DNA of 64,000 nucleotides from Opitutia bacterium (GCA_947449835.1 CANFSZ010000003.1:40359-104358), one strand, 5' to 3'. Positions 24,590 through 34,852 are shown, counted from the stretch's first letter. The notes: generated by a model not told the origin, from the letters alone. Numbers and translations are program-made.

Positions 24590-27500
24590 TTAGGCGAGGA
24601 TTTGGCGGAGGCTGTCGAGGTCGAGGACGCTGGCGAGGGATTCTTCCTGGACGACGGCGTTGGCGAGGGCGGCTTTATCGCGTTGGAGGGCGAGGATTTT
24701 TTGCTCCACGGTGTCGGCGGCGACGAGCCGGTAGGCGACGACGGGTTGGGTCTGGCCGATGCGATGCGTGCGGTCGATGGCTTGAGCTTCGACGGCCGGA
24801 TTCCACCACGGATCGCAGAGGATGACGTAGCTGGCGGCGGTGAGGTTGAGGCCGGAGCCGGCGGCTTTGAGCGAAAGAAGGAAAACCGTTTTGGAGCGAT
24901 CGCTTTGGAACTGATCGACGAGTTCGGCGCGGTTTTCGGTGGCGCCGGTGAGCTTGAGGTAACCGATGTCGGCAGCTTGGAGGCGCGGCTCGATGAGTTC
25001 GAGCAAGGAGACAAATTGGCTGAAAACGAGCACCTGTTGGCCTTCGTCGCGGAGTTCTTCGAGGCGCTCGAGGAGGGCGTCGAGTTTGGCGCTGGGGATC
25101 TCGCTGTGGGCCCCGGAGACGAGCGCGGGGTGGCAACAGATTTGGCGGAGGCGCAGGAGGCTCGCGAGGACGTTGAAGCGCACGGCGTCGAGGGCGCGGG
25201 CGGTTTCGATGCCGAGGAGTTGGGCGCGGGCGCGTTTGAGCTCGGCGTCGTAAAGGGAGCGTTGTTCGCCGTCGAGATCGACGAGGATGATGTCTTCGGT
25301 GCGCGGCGGCAGCTCGGGAGCGACTTGGGCCTTGGTGCGGCGCAACATGAAGTGGCGGACGCGGCGGCGGAGACGAGCAGCGGAGGTCGGGTCTTCGGCC
25401 GGGTATTGGCGGCGGAAACCGGCTTGGGAGCCGAGGAGGCCGGGCTGCGCAAAGGCGAAGAGGCTCCAGAGATCGAGGAGGCGATTTTCGATGGGCGTGC
25501 CGGTGAGCGCGACGCGGTGGGCGGCGGGGATGGCGCGCGCGATGGCGGCGGTCTGGCTGGTCGGGTTTTTGATGAACTGAGCTTCGTCGAGAATGACCGC
25601 ATCCCAGTTGTGGCGGTGAAACCACGCGGTGTTCAGGCGGAGTTGAGCGTAGTTGACGACGAGCAGGGCGCCGCGGTCCGCGGGACCGGGCATTTTGGTT
25701 CCGTAGGAAATGAGCGGCGTGAAGATTTCGGCGGCGAGTTCGGGCGCGAAACGTTCGGTCTCAGTGAGCCAGCCGTGCATGACGCTTTTAGGGCAAATGA
25801 CGAGGGCGCGAAACGGTTTTTTATCGGCGCTGCCCGCTTGAGCGGCGGCGTGGGTGTGGGCTTGGTGCAGGAGCCAGGCGAGGGTTTGCACGGTTTTACC
25901 GAGCCCCATGTCGTCGGCCAAAATACCGCCGAAGCCGCGGGCGGCGAGGTGCGCGAGAAATTGAAATCCTTCTTCTTGATACGGGCGCAAAGTGGCGCGC
26001 AGGCCGGTGGGAAGCGCCGGGGTGGGAATCGCAGCGAGGGCGGCGGCGCGCTCGCGGAGCGTGTCGGCGAGGGCGGCGTCTTTGGCGGCGAAGGTATCGA
26101 TCTCGGCGACGAGTTGCAGCGCGTGCAGCCGGTGCTTCGCGGGCTTGCCGGCGGTGAGCATGTCTTCGGCGCGGAGGCCGAGACGGTCGAGGGCGGCTTC
26201 GGTGCCGTTGTTGGCGGTCGGCGCGAGCTCAAGGCGTCGCCAACCGTGGTTAGGCAGGCGGACCCATTTGCCGCGCGCCTTGAGAAGCAAGGCGAGTTCG
26301 TCGGGCTTGAGCGTGGTGTCTTCGACGCGGAGTTCGACGGTGAGATCGAACCAGTCGCGGCCTTCGCCGGCGGCGGGTGCGGCGGAAAATTCCACGTGGC
26401 CTTGCAAGGCCGGGCCGAGGAGGCCGGACAACATCGGTGAGGCTTCGATCTCGAGGTCGGGCGGCAGCGTTTCGCGCCAGGCGAGAAATTCTTCAGGGAA
26501 CGTCTTGGTCATGGACCGAGCCCAGACGTTGACCCAACGGTTCCAATTGAGACGGAATTCAGCGAAGCAACCAGCGATGGCGTTGGCGCCGTTGAGATCG
26601 AACTCGAGCAATGGTTCGTCGGCCGCGCGCGGCGCGGGGGCTTTGCTGGGCGTCCATTGCCAGCCGCGTTCGCCGTCCCATTGTTGTTCGCAGGCAGGAT
26701 TGCTGGAACGCGCGAAAAGTTGGGCGTGAAAATATTCGGAGGCGTCCGGCTCGGTGTCGGCGGTGCTCCAGCACTTGATGACCGGTCGGAGCGGGACGCG
26801 GCGGACGCGATTTTCCAAGGCCGCAGGCAGGCGCAAGCCCGAGGCACGTAGACGCGACATGAGGCCGGCATCGGCGAGGACGGCGGCGGGGATGTGGCGC
26901 GCAGGCAGCGGCGGCGGGCCGCGCCAGATGCGGCCGGAGAATAAATAGAGCGGCTCGGGTTTTTTGGTGATAAGCCGCGCTTCCTCGGCGTTGCGGCCGT
27001 CGGGCGTGAGTAGGCGAAGTTCGAGACGATCGCGTTGCGCGGCCGAAATGATGGCTTCGGGAATGAGCGGCTCGGGCTCGATGATGAACGGTTGTTCATC
27101 CGTGCGGACAATCGCGTCGCGGGCGGCCGCGGTGGTGAGAAGAGCAGCGGCGCCGTCGACGGAAAGAGTGAGGCGCGGCGTGTATTGCCAGGCGTAGCCG
27201 CGGCATTCGGTGATCAACAACGTCGCGAGCGCGGCCTCGGCGGGTGGGCGATCGGAGAAATCGGCGGGGCGCGAAGCGGCGAGCGCGGTGAACCAGCGTT
27301 GCGTGGGCGGGCGCCAGGGTTTGTCTGCGGCGGGGCGGATCTCGATCAGGAATTTCCCGAGCGGGTTGATGCGCGCGCGGAGGCCGACGATATCGGTCGC
27401 GGGGTTATCCGCGTGGCTGGTGCCGGTGGTTTCGGGAGCGGCAAACGCGGTGCGCCAGACGGCGAGTTCTTGTTGGACGAGTTGATCATCGACGGCGGCG

Positions 27501-28255
27501 TGGACGGCCGTGGTGTCGGTGAGCGGCCGGAGAAATTCCGGAATGTCGCGTCCCGTCTGTTCGTAATGGTAAGCGATATATTGCCAGAGCTCCCACGGAT
27601 CGCGCGGCGGGGCTTCGGGATTCCACCAATCTTCAAAAATCGGCGTGTGCAACTCGTGGCCGGGGGTCGGGACGTATTCGAAGCCGTGGGTGCGCAGCTG
27701 GCTGGCGTGGAGCTTGCCGGAGCCGCGCGCGAAATCGGCGAAGAGGGCGGCGATGTTGCCGAGTTGGCGGCCTTCGCTTTCGGTGAGGGCGCGGCCGAGT
27801 TTCTCGGCGAGGACGGGCGACCATTGCACGCGAAACGTGTGCCGGTTAAGCGGGGCAGTGGGCGCGGCAGATTTTGCGACCGCGGGAAGTTTGGCGGCGG
27901 TCGCGCTGGCGGCATCGGTACTGGCGGCGGAGCCGGCGTTGGCTTCAGCGAGCCAAGCCAGCCCCGCGCCGTAGATGTGGCGGCAGTCTTTGCGGAGTTC
28001 GCAGGCGCACTTGGCCGTCCATTGGCCGCGCGTGAGGAAGAGCGTGACGGGAAATTTTTCCGCGTCTTCGGCGACGACGGCCTCGACGTAGTGATCGGCT
28101 TGCGTGCCGATTTTTTGGACCTGCTTGGTCGTGAAAGTCGATTCGCCGAGTTTGCGGGTCTTGGGCTCGAAGGTGTCGAGCCACGTACGCAACGCAGCGA
28201 GCGCGTCCGGAGTTTGGACGCTGCGGACGACGGGAGGGCGCGCGCGGGCGCACAT
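24590..28255 (-). CDS. SWIM zinc-finger SNF2-family DNA helicase/ATPase
   Basis: This 1221-residue Swi2/Snf2 ATPase is of the bacterial type with a SWIM finger. The finger is C83-x-C85-x5-C91-x-H93 (CACELRKDCRH). A long middle region of about 650 residues carries no motif I recognise. The helicase core follows: motif I DDMGLGKT near residue 780, motif II DEAQ near 890, motif III LTGTPIENR, and motif VI DRTHRIGQTQP near 1165. In eukaryotes such proteins remodel chromatin. In bacteria the function is unclear, with RapA-like transcription recycling or DNA repair suggested. It lies 6 bp after glyS and 23 bp before the DUF1643 gene, so it may be part of a long transcript. Confidence 0.9.
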   Translation of the reverse strand: MCARARPPVVRSVQTPDALAALRTWLDTFEPKTRKLGESTFTTKQVQKIGTQADHYVEAVVAEDAEKFPVTLFLTRGQWTAKCACELRKDCRHIYGAGLAWLAEANAGSAASTDAASATAAKLPAVAKSAAPTAPLNRHTFRVQWSPVLAEKLGRALTESEGRQLGNIAALFADFARGSGKLHASQLRTHGFEYVPTPGHELHTPIFEDWWNPEAPPRDPWELWQYIAYHYEQTGRDIPEFLRPLTDTTAVHAAVDDQLVQQELAVWRTAFAAPETTGTSHADNPATDIVGLRARINPLGKFLIEIRPAADKPWRPPTQRWFTALAASRPADFSDRPPAEAALATLLITECRGYAWQYTPRLTLSVDGAAALLTTAAARDAIVRTDEQPFIIEPEPLIPEAIISAAQRDRLELRLLTPDGRNAEEARLITKKPEPLYLFSGRIWRGPPPLPARHIPAAVLADAGLMSRLRASGLRLPAALENRVRRVPLRPVIKCWSTADTEPDASEYFHAQLFARSSNPACEQQWDGERGWQWTPSKAPAPRAADEPLLEFDLNGANAIAGCFAEFRLNWNRWVNVWARSMTKTFPEEFLAWRETLPPDLEIEASPMLSGLLGPALQGHVEFSAAPAAGEGRDWFDLTVELRVEDTTLKPDELALLLKARGKWVRLPNHGWRRLELAPTANNGTEAALDRLGLRAEDMLTAGKPAKHRLHALQLVAEIDTFAAKDAALADTLRERAAALAAIPTPALPTGLRATLRPYQEEGFQFLAHLAARGFGGILADDMGLGKTVQTLAWLLHQAHTHAAAQAGSADKKPFRALVICPKSVMHGWLTETERFAPELAAEIFTPLISYGTKMPGPADRGALLVVNYAQLRLNTAWFHRHNWDAVILDEAQFIKNPTSQTAAIARAIPAAHRVALTGTPIENRLLDLWSLFAFAQPGLLGSQAGFRRQYPAEDPTSAARLRRRVRHFMLRRTKAQVAPELPPRTEDIILVDLDGEQRSLYDAELKRARAQLLGIETARALDAVRFNVLASLLRLRQICCHPALVSGAHSEIPSAKLDALLERLEELRDEGQQVLVFSQFVSLLELIEPRLQAADIGYLKLTGATENRAELVDQFQSDRSKTVFLLSLKAAGSGLNLTAASYVILCDPWWNPAVEAQAIDRTHRIGQTQPVVAYRLVAADTVEQKILALQRDKAALANAVVQEESLASVLDLDSLRQILA

Positions 28256-28261
28256 AGCGGG

Positions 28262-29821
28262 TTAGTAAACGTGCTCTTCCAGGAGAGCGAAAAGTTCAGC
28301 CTCGGTGACGCGGCGTTGCTGCATGGTGTCGCGGTCGCGGAGGGTAAACGTGTCGCCCGGTTTCTCGATCGTGTCGAAATCGATCGTCACGCACCACGGC
28401 GTGCCAATCTCATCCTGGCGACGGTAACGGCGACCGATGGCGGCCGTCTCGTCGTAAAATACGGCGTAGCGGCGCTGGAGTTTTTTGTAGAGCGCTTGGG
28501 CGCGGGCGACGAGGACCTCTTTGTTTTTGAGGAGCGGGAGGACGGCGACTTTGACCGGCGCGATGCGCGGGCTGAGGCGGAGCACGGTGCGTGTCTCGGT
28601 GTTACCTTTTTCGTCGGTGACGGCTTCTTCGGCGTAGCCCGCGCAGAGGACGGCGAGGAAGATGCGATCGACGCCGACGGCCGGCTCGATGACGTGCGGG
28701 ACGAATTTCTTTTTCGTGGCTTCGTCGAAGATTTCCTGCGGTTTGCCGGAGGCGTTGGCGTGTTGCGTGAGATCGTAGCTGCCGCGGGCGGCGATGCCCC
28801 AGAGCTCTTGCACGCCAAACGGATATTTGAACATGATGTCCACCGTGCCTCGGGAGTAAAACGCGAGTTTCTCCTTCGGATGTGCGTAGCGCGAGAGGTG
28901 CGAGTCGGGCAGGCCGATGCTCTTCAACCACGCTTCGCACCAAGCGATCCACTCTTCGTGGACCTTGGACCAATCGGCGTCTTCGTGGATGAAATATTCC
29001 ATCTCCATCTGTTCAAATTCGCGCGAGCGGAAGATGAAGTTGCGCGGCGTGATCTCGTTGCGGAACGACTTGCCGATTTGCGCGATGCCAAAAGGCAATT
29101 TCACGCGACCGGTATCGACGACGTTTTTGAAATCAACGAACATGCCCTGCGCCGTCTCAGGCCGCAGATAGGCGACGGAAGAACCATCGGTCATGGCGCC
29201 GACGTTCGTCTGGAACATCATGTTAAAGGCGCGCGGAGCGGTGAGGCTGCCGGGTTCGCCGGTGGCTGGCGAGGGGATCAACGCGATCTCGTCTTCGCGT
29301 GCTTCGGTGAGGTCTTTGGCGACGACCGGCGAGAGCGTGCCTTGAATGGCTTTTTTGCGTTTGAACGACTCGGCGGCGGTTTGGAGTTCGCCCGCGGTAT
29401 TTTCGCTTTCAAGCGCGGAGACGTAGCCGACGGTCTGCGCGACGCCGTCTGCGCCGGTGATGACGACCGGCGAGAAAAACAGCTGGTCCGCGCGGTAGCG
29501 TTGCTTGGAAACTTTGCAGTCCACGAGCGGATCGGAAAACCCGGCCACGTGGCCGGAGGCTTCCCAGACTTTCGGGTGCATGATGATCGAAGTCTCGATG
29601 CCCACGACATCGTCGCGGCGTTGCACCATGTCGGCCCACCAGCAATCGCGGATGTTCTTTTTCAACTCAGCGCCTAGCGGACCGTAATCGAAGAAGCCGT
29701 TGAAACCGCCGTAGATCTCGGACGACTGGAAAATAAAGCCGCGGCGCTTCGCGAGCGCGACGAGGTTATCCATCGAAACGGGAGCCGGGATGGCGGTAGC
29801 GGGAGTGGTGGCGTCTGACAT
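28262..29821 (-). CDS. glyS: Glycyl-tRNA synthetase (alpha2, class II)
   Basis: This is the eukaryote-like homodimeric glycyl-tRNA synthetase, which charges tRNA-Gly. The 519-residue product starts at ATG 29821 ([11 protein letters not shown]). Landmarks are the N-terminal [36 protein letters not shown], motif 2 region [30 protein letters not shown], motif 3-like [14 protein letters not shown], and a C-terminal anticodon-binding domain ([30 protein letters not shown]). The heterotetrameric GlyQ/GlyS type is not what is present here. It is divergent from the HtrA gene with a 149-bp gap. The SNF2 gene follows it by 6 bp. Confidence 0.95.
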   Translation of the reverse strand: MSDATTPATAIPAPVSMDNLVALAKRRGFIFQSSEIYGGFNGFFDYGPLGAELKKNIRDCWWADMVQRRDDVVGIETSIIMHPKVWEASGHVAGFSDPLVDCKVSKQRYRADQLFFSPVVITGADGVAQTVGYVSALESENTAGELQTAAESFKRKKAIQGTLSPVVAKDLTEAREDEIALIPSPATGEPGSLTAPRAFNMMFQTNVGAMTDGSSVAYLRPETAQGMFVDFKNVVDTGRVKLPFGIAQIGKSFRNEITPRNFIFRSREFEQMEMEYFIHEDADWSKVHEEWIAWCEAWLKSIGLPDSHLSRYAHPKEKLAFYSRGTVDIMFKYPFGVQELWGIAARGSYDLTQHANASGKPQEIFDEATKKKFVPHVIEPAVGVDRIFLAVLCAGYAEEAVTDEKGNTETRTVLRLSPRIAPVKVAVLPLLKNKEVLVARAQALYKKLQRRYAVFYDETAAIGRRYRRQDEIGTPWCVTIDFDTIEKPGDTFTLRDRDTMQQRRVTEAELFALLEEHVY

Positions 29822-29924
29822 AGCCGGAGAGACATGCCGCATCGGTCACGCGCGGTCAAGGGCGGGAGCAGGTTAACGTGCAATGTTTTGCGAGCGATTT
29901 TAAGGAATAGGGAACCCGCCCCCG

Positions 29925-29952
29925 TTGAAAAAGTCTGAGCGGCGAGTTTATT
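29925..29952 (+). promoter_or_regulatory. Possible promoter of the HtrA gene
   Basis: A -35-like TTGAAA at 29925-29930 is followed after 16 bases by a -10-like TTTATT at 29947-29952. The predicted transcription start is only about 11 bases before the ATG at 29971. The match is moderate, and no heat-shock-type motif was found. Confidence 0.3.
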
Positions 29953-29970
29953 GCCTCCCAAATCCTCATT

Positions 29971-31518
29971 ATGAATCCTCGATCTCCTCGTTTCGCTCTC
30001 GTGTTGGCTGCCCTTGTGATCGCTGGCGGTTTCGCCAACCTCACGCTCCGCGCTGAAGAAAAAACCAAAACCTCCGAGCGCCCGCCACTCAAGCTCAAGG
30101 CCGAGCCCAAAGCCATCAACCGCGACAGCCCCGATCGCATCAGCTACGCCAACATCGTCAAAAAAACCGCTCCGAGCGTGGTCTACGTTTTCTCATCGAA
30201 GAAAACCAAAATAGCCGCCGAGGCTGCGCCATTTTTTAACGACCCCCAGTTTCGCCGCTTTTTCGGTGTACCTGACTCCGATGAGCGCGATCAACGCAAC
30301 GATCGGGCTGAACGCGGCGGGCGGGGCAATCGCGGGGGCCGCGGTGATTCCGGCCCCTTCCAACAAGGCCTCGGCTCGGGCGTGATCATCTCGTCCGACG
30401 GCTATATTTTAACCAACAACCACGTGATTGACGGCGCCGATGAGGTTAAGGTCGCCTTCGGTGAGCCGCGCCTTGAATTCAAAGCCACCATCATCGGCCG
30501 CGACTCCAAGGCGGATGTCGCGGTCATCAAAATCGCCGCGACCAATCTCACCGCCGCTACACTCGGCGACAGCGATCTGCTTGAAATCGGCGACGTCGTC
30601 CTCGCTATCGGCAATCCTTTTGGCATTGGCCAATCTGTCACGCGTGGGATCGTCAGCGCGCTCAGTCGTGGCGGTCTGGGCATCGAGACGTATGAAGATT
30701 TTATCCAGACCGACGCCGCCATCAACCCCGGCAACTCCGGCGGCGCGCTCCTCGACGTCGAGGGCCGTCTCATCGGGCTCAACACCGCGATCCTCAGTCG
30801 CAGCGGCGGCTTTAACGGCGTCGGCTTCGCTATTCCGATCAACCAAGTCCGCACCATCGCCGAGCAACTCGTGAAAACCGGCCGCGTCGACCGCGCGTTT
30901 CTCGGCGTCCAGACGCAATCCCTCGACGCCGAGATTTCCGCGATGTTCAAAGTCAATCAAGGCGCGCTCATCGTCGACGTGCAGTCCGATACGCCCGCCG
31001 AAAAAGCCGGCCTCAAGAGCGGCGATATCATCACGAAAATTGACACCACTGCGATCCGCGACCCGCGCCATCTGCAACTCACGGTCACGCGCCTCACGCC
31101 CGGCACGGAAGCGAAAGTGGAATACCTCCGCGACGGCAAACCTGCCACCGTGAAGGTGAAATTAACCGCGCTACCCGGACAAAAGCGCGCCGGCGGCGAC
31201 CGCCGTGAAACGCTTGAGGCCAAAGACATCGGCGTGCTCAACGGCGTGGGCGTGGGCGATATTTCCGCCGAGCTGCGCGAGCAGTTGAATCTCTCGCGGC
31301 GCATCGAAGGGGCGATCATCACGGCCGTCGAACCCGACAGTCCTTCCGCGCGCGCCGGCCTGCGCGAGGGCGATATCATCCTCGAGCTTGATCGTCGCCC
31401 CGTGCGCAACGCGGATGAAGCCGTAAAATTGAGCGAAGACATCAAAGGCCCCAAAGTGCTTGTCCGCCTTTGGCGCGATGGCAGCAGTCGGTTCCTCGTC
31501 GTCGACGAATCTAAATAA
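29971..31518 (+). CDS. Periplasmic serine endoprotease, Do/HtrA (DegP) family
   Basis: This envelope quality-control protease has 515 residues. A signal sequence (residues 1-28) is followed by the trypsin-like domain with catalytic His in NNHVIDGADEV, Asp in SKADVAVIK and Ser in NPGNSGGALLD. Two PDZ domains follow (FLGVQTQSLDAEISAM onward, and GVGVGDISAELREQLNL onward). An Arg/Gly-rich insert (about residues 105-130, with RGGRGNRGGRGDSG) lies in the region corresponding to the LA loop of DegP and is unusual in composition. Two PDZ domains place it with DegP/DegQ rather than DegS. It is monocistronic and ends in a shared bidirectional terminator. Confidence 0.93.
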   Translation: MNPRSPRFALVLAALVIAGGFANLTLRAEEKTKTSERPPLKLKAEPKAINRDSPDRISYANIVKKTAPSVVYVFSSKKTKIAAEAAPFFNDPQFRRFFGVPDSDERDQRNDRAERGGRGNRGGRGDSGPFQQGLGSGVIISSDGYILTNNHVIDGADEVKVAFGEPRLEFKATIIGRDSKADVAVIKIAATNLTAATLGDSDLLEIGDVVLAIGNPFGIGQSVTRGIVSALSRGGLGIETYEDFIQTDAAINPGNSGGALLDVEGRLIGLNTAILSRSGGFNGVGFAIPINQVRTIAEQLVKTGRVDRAFLGVQTQSLDAEISAMFKVNQGALIVDVQSDTPAEKAGLKSGDIITKIDTTAIRDPRHLQLTVTRLTPGTEAKVEYLRDGKPATVKVKLTALPGQKRAGGDRRETLEAKDIGVLNGVGVGDISAELREQLNLSRRIEGAIITAVEPDSPSARAGLREGDIILELDRRPVRNADEAVKLSEDIKGPKVLVRLWRDGSSRFLVVDESK

Positions 31519-31583
31519 AACAATCTCGCCCTGCCTATCCTATCGCGATCAGCCCCCGCGCGGCTAATCCGGTGAGAGGCCGT

Positions 31584-31619
31584 AAAAAAACCCCGATCTT
31601 GTGTGACCGGGGTTTTGTT
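31584..31619. terminator. Bidirectional rho-independent terminator
   Basis: AAAACCCCG at 31587-31595 pairs with CGGGGTTTT at 31608-31616 around a 12-base loop. A-runs lie on the left and T-runs on the right, so it can end both the HtrA gene (+) and the oxidoreductase gene (-). Confidence 0.85.
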
Positions 31620-31636
31620 TTCCGAAAGCAAAACGT

Positions 31637-33145
31637 TTAGGCGAGCTGCGGGATCGTGAAGGCGCCGCGGCCCACGCGTTTGCGTAGCGCGTGGTTGTTC
31701 GCGGCATCGACAACGACTTTGTCGGCGCCCGTAAAGAGCTCGGTCTTGCGGTCAAACGTGAGCAACGGCCCGAGGACGGTCGGGGTCGTGGCGACGTCGA
31801 CGGCGTTGGCCTTCAAGTGTTCGAGGATGCGGCCGTAGGCTTCCGTCGTGGGCGCGCTGGCTTTGATGGCTTCGCCGATAGCTGCGTTGGATTTATCCGC
31901 GCCGACGAGATACGAGAGGTTGCCCATGTGACAGAGCGACGTGGAATAATAGCATTCCTCGATGAGGCCGACGACGACTTTGCGGTTTTTCACGGCTTTC
32001 ACGAAGTTGGCGCGGTGGGCGCCGTTGCCGCCATTGCTGAGGGCTTTAATTTTCGTGTTGGCGTTGTCGTAGATGTTGGCGGTGCCGTTTTCGCTGACGG
32101 TGACGTAGCCGTTTTCGCATTGGACGACGACCCCGACGCGGGTGCCGCGGTAGTTATCCATGGCTTTCATGCCGGCTTTCATGGGCAGGCCGCGGACTTC
32201 GAAGATGAGTGGGGCTTTTTCGAAATTGAAAACAGAGAGAAGGGTGTTGGGCGTCTCGGCGTCGTCGCGGTAACCGAAGCGGCCACCGAGGCTCATGACG
32301 CTGGCGGGCAGACCGGTTTCACCGAGGAACCAACGGGCGACGTCCATCTGGTGGATGCCTTGGTTGGTGATGTCGCCGCCGCCGTAGTTCCAGAACCAGT
32401 GCCAATCGTAGTGGACGGGGCCTTTGGAGCCGTTGCGGTGCGGGGGCGTGAGGGTCGCGGGGCCGGTCCAGAGATCGTAGCCGACGCTGCCGATGCTTTC
32501 AGGGACGGCTTGAGGTCCCGTGGTCAGGCCGATGCTGTCGCGGGGTTTGTAGCAGAGGCCGCGGGCCCATTGGATTTTGCCGATCTGGCCGGAGCGCACG
32601 TAGGCGATGGCTTCTTGGATATCGAGGGAGGAGCGGTTTTGCGTGCCGGTCTGGACGATGTTTTTGGTGTACTTGAGCGAGGCGGCGAGCGCTTGGCGGC
32701 CTTCCCAGATGTTGTGGGAGAGGGGTTTTTCAACGTACACGTCTTTGCCGGCTTGGAGGGCCCAGATCGTCTGGAGTGAGTGTTGGTGGTTGGGCGTACC
32801 GAGGACGACGGCGTCGATATTTTTGTTTTCGAGGAGCTTGCGGTAATCGGTGTAAGTCTCGGGTTTGACGCCGGCTTTTACGCATTCTTCGAGGCGCTTG
32901 GCGAGGACGGCGGTATCGACGTCGCAGATGGCGACGAGGCGGGCGCCGGGGAGTTTGTTGAGATAGTCGCGCATGTGGCCAGCGCCTTGGGCATTGATGC
33001 CGACGACGGCTACGCGGATGTCGCCATTGGCGCTACCGGTGGCGGGCGCGACTTGGCCGAAGAGGCGGGTTTGACCGGCGATGAGGGCGGCGCCACCGCC
33101 GACTAGGGAGGCTTTGAGGAATTCTTTGCGGGACCAGGATTTCAT
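31637..33145 (-). CDS. Secreted Gfo/Idh/MocA family oxidoreductase
   Basis: This NAD(P)-dependent sugar or polyol dehydrogenase-like protein has 502 residues from ATG 33145 (MKSWSRKEFLKASLVGGGAALIAG). That N-terminus is a Tat-like export signal with Arg-Lys in place of the twin arginines (SRKEFLK). The Rossmann domain follows (GDIRVAVVGINAQGAGHM, then LVAICDVDTAVLAKRL). The conserved EKP motif is in VYVEKPLSHNIWEGRQ, and the Gfo/Idh/MocA C-terminal domain is present (HWFWNYGGGDITNQGIHQMDVARWFLG). Exported members of this family usually keep the cofactor bound tightly. It is monocistronic and converges on HtrA. Confidence 0.9.
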   Translation of the reverse strand: MKSWSRKEFLKASLVGGGAALIAGQTRLFGQVAPATGSANGDIRVAVVGINAQGAGHMRDYLNKLPGARLVAICDVDTAVLAKRLEECVKAGVKPETYTDYRKLLENKNIDAVVLGTPNHQHSLQTIWALQAGKDVYVEKPLSHNIWEGRQALAASLKYTKNIVQTGTQNRSSLDIQEAIAYVRSGQIGKIQWARGLCYKPRDSIGLTTGPQAVPESIGSVGYDLWTGPATLTPPHRNGSKGPVHYDWHWFWNYGGGDITNQGIHQMDVARWFLGETGLPASVMSLGGRFGYRDDAETPNTLLSVFNFEKAPLIFEVRGLPMKAGMKAMDNYRGTRVGVVVQCENGYVTVSENGTANIYDNANTKIKALSNGGNGAHRANFVKAVKNRKVVVGLIEECYYSTSLCHMGNLSYLVGADKSNAAIGEAIKASAPTTEAYGRILEHLKANAVDVATTPTVLGPLLTFDRKTELFTGADKVVVDAANNHALRKRVGRGAFTIPQLA

Positions 33146-33286
33146 GGGGATAATAAGGGAACAGGGGGAGGAAACGGTGCGGGGATAGACGCGTCGCAAG
33201 CGGGGAAGAGACGCGAAAACTTACTTCACTGCTTCTCGTCGGTGGGTCGAGGACAATTTGTCGCGCGGGCGCGTGGCTGGATGGGC

Positions 33287-34852
33287 TTAATCGGTGTCGG
33301 GTTCGACGTAGTGGCAGCCTTGGCTGCGGGGGTTGAGCGTGGCGGCGTGGACGACGAGCAACGCAGTTTGGATGGCGTTGCGCAGCTCGATCAATTCACG
33401 CGTGAGGGCGCAGCCGCGGTAAAAATCCTGAATCTCCTCGCGTAACTCGAGTAAGATGCGCCGCGCGCGCGTGAGGCGTTTCGGCGAGCGCACAATGCCG
33501 GCGTAGTTCCACATGGTGGTGCGGATCTGGTCGATGTCTTGGCGCACGAGCACGGGATCCGCCACGCGTGAGGGGCTTTCCCAGGCGCGGGGTTCGCTGG
33601 GCGGAAACGTGACGCGGGCGAGATCGATGGCATCGGCCTGCGCGGTGAACTTCGCGCTGGTTAGGCATTCGAGCAGCGAGGTGCTGGCGAGGCGGTTGGC
33701 GCCGTGGACGCCAGTGCAGGCGGTTTCGCCGATGGCGTTGAGGTGGAGAATATTGGTTCGGCCGTGGAGGTCAGAGTGGACGCCGCCGCAGGCGAAATGG
33801 GCCGCGGGCACGACCGGAATCGGCTCGCGGGAAATATCCACGCCGTAGCTCAGGCAGCGCGCATGGATATTGGGAAAACGTTCACGAATAAATTCTGGGG
33901 TCATCGCCGAGAGATCAAGGTAGACGCACGTCTCGCCGCTCGTGGAGAGTTCACGCTGGATGGCGCGGGCTACTATATCGCGCGGGGCGAGCGAGCCGCG
34001 GGGATGCACGGCATCCATGAAGCGCTCGCCACGGGTGTTGATGAGCACGCCGCCTTCGCCGCGTAGAGCTTCGGTCACGAGGAAACGCGGGGCGTTTTTC
34101 TGCGCGAAAACGGTTGGGTGAAATTGGACGTATTCGAGGTCGATCAGGCGCGCGCCCACGCGGTACGCCATCGCCACGCCGTGGCCGACGCTGCCGGGCT
34201 GGTTGGTCGAATGCTGGAAAATCTGCCCGAGCCCGCCGGTGGCGAGGATGGTTTTTTTGGCGACCACGGCGACCGTCTCGCCGGTGGCGGTGTCGAGCAC
34301 GTAGGCGCCGAAACACGTGAGCGGTTTGTATTTATCGGCGGCGGACGTGGAATTGTGTGAGAGCGTGAGCAGGTCGATCGCGACCCAGCCGGTGCGCCGG
34401 GTGATGCGCGGCGTGGAGTTCACGCGGTGCGCGACGCGCTCGAGGATGGCGTGGCCCGTGGCGTCTTTGGCGTAGATGATGCGTTTCTCACTGTGGCCGC
34501 CTTCGCGCGTCAACTCGAGTTCGCCGCCGGCGGAGCGGTCGAAATCGACGTGGAGTTCGTCGAGCAAGAGCTCTTTCACGGCGGCGGGACCTTCGTGGAT
34601 GAGTTGGGCCACGGCCGCGGGATTCGAGGTGTGGTCGCTGGCGGCCTGAATATCTTGCGCGAGCGAACCGGTGGCGGCGGTCTCGGCTGGGTCGTAGATG
34701 ATCCCGCCTTGCGCCCAATCGCTGTTGGCGGCGAGAGGTTCGGCCAGCGATAGCAACTCGACGTTATAACCGAGCCGTGCGGCGTGCAGGGCGTAGGCCG
34801 AGCCGGCGAGGCCAGCCCCAATCACCAGACAATCGGTGCGAACAATGCGCAT
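33287..34852 (-). CDS. nadB: L-aspartate oxidase
   Basis: NadB oxidises L-aspartate to iminoaspartate, the first step of de novo NAD synthesis. The 521-residue flavoprotein has FAD-binding CLVIGAGLAGSAYALHAARLG at the N-terminus, SDWAQGGI near residue 43, FAD/substrate segments TGGLGQIFQHSTN and EYVQFHPT, and ACGGVHSDLHGRTN in the second half. It ends with a helical C-terminal domain. Its ATG overlaps the nadC stop by one base, so it is translationally coupled. It is the last gene of a nadA-nadC-nadB operon. Confidence 0.95.
   Translation of the reverse strand: MRIVRTDCLVIGAGLAGSAYALHAARLGYNVELLSLAEPLAANSDWAQGGIIYDPAETAATGSLAQDIQAASDHTSNPAAVAQLIHEGPAAVKELLLDELHVDFDRSAGGELELTREGGHSEKRIIYAKDATGHAILERVAHRVNSTPRITRRTGWVAIDLLTLSHNSTSAADKYKPLTCFGAYVLDTATGETVAVVAKKTILATGGLGQIFQHSTNQPGSVGHGVAMAYRVGARLIDLEYVQFHPTVFAQKNAPRFLVTEALRGEGGVLINTRGERFMDAVHPRGSLAPRDIVARAIQRELSTSGETCVYLDLSAMTPEFIRERFPNIHARCLSYGVDISREPIPVVPAAHFACGGVHSDLHGRTNILHLNAIGETACTGVHGANRLASTSLLECLTSAKFTAQADAIDLARVTFPPSEPRAWESPSRVADPVLVRQDIDQIRTTMWNYAGIVRSPKRLTRARRILLELREEIQDFYRGCALTRELIELRNAIQTALLVVHAATLNPRSQGCHYVEPDTD

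Noticed and set aside
26390..26399. TTCCACGTGG inside the SNF2 gene as another parS
   Set aside because: Only the 10-base centre matches; the outer arms have six mismatches of sixteen.
24581..29677. Long plus-strand open frames of 619 and 880 codons opposite the SNF2 and glyS genes
   Set aside because: Their translations have no family similarity, and they mirror strongly coding minus-strand genes. GC-rich DNA commonly keeps antisense frames open.
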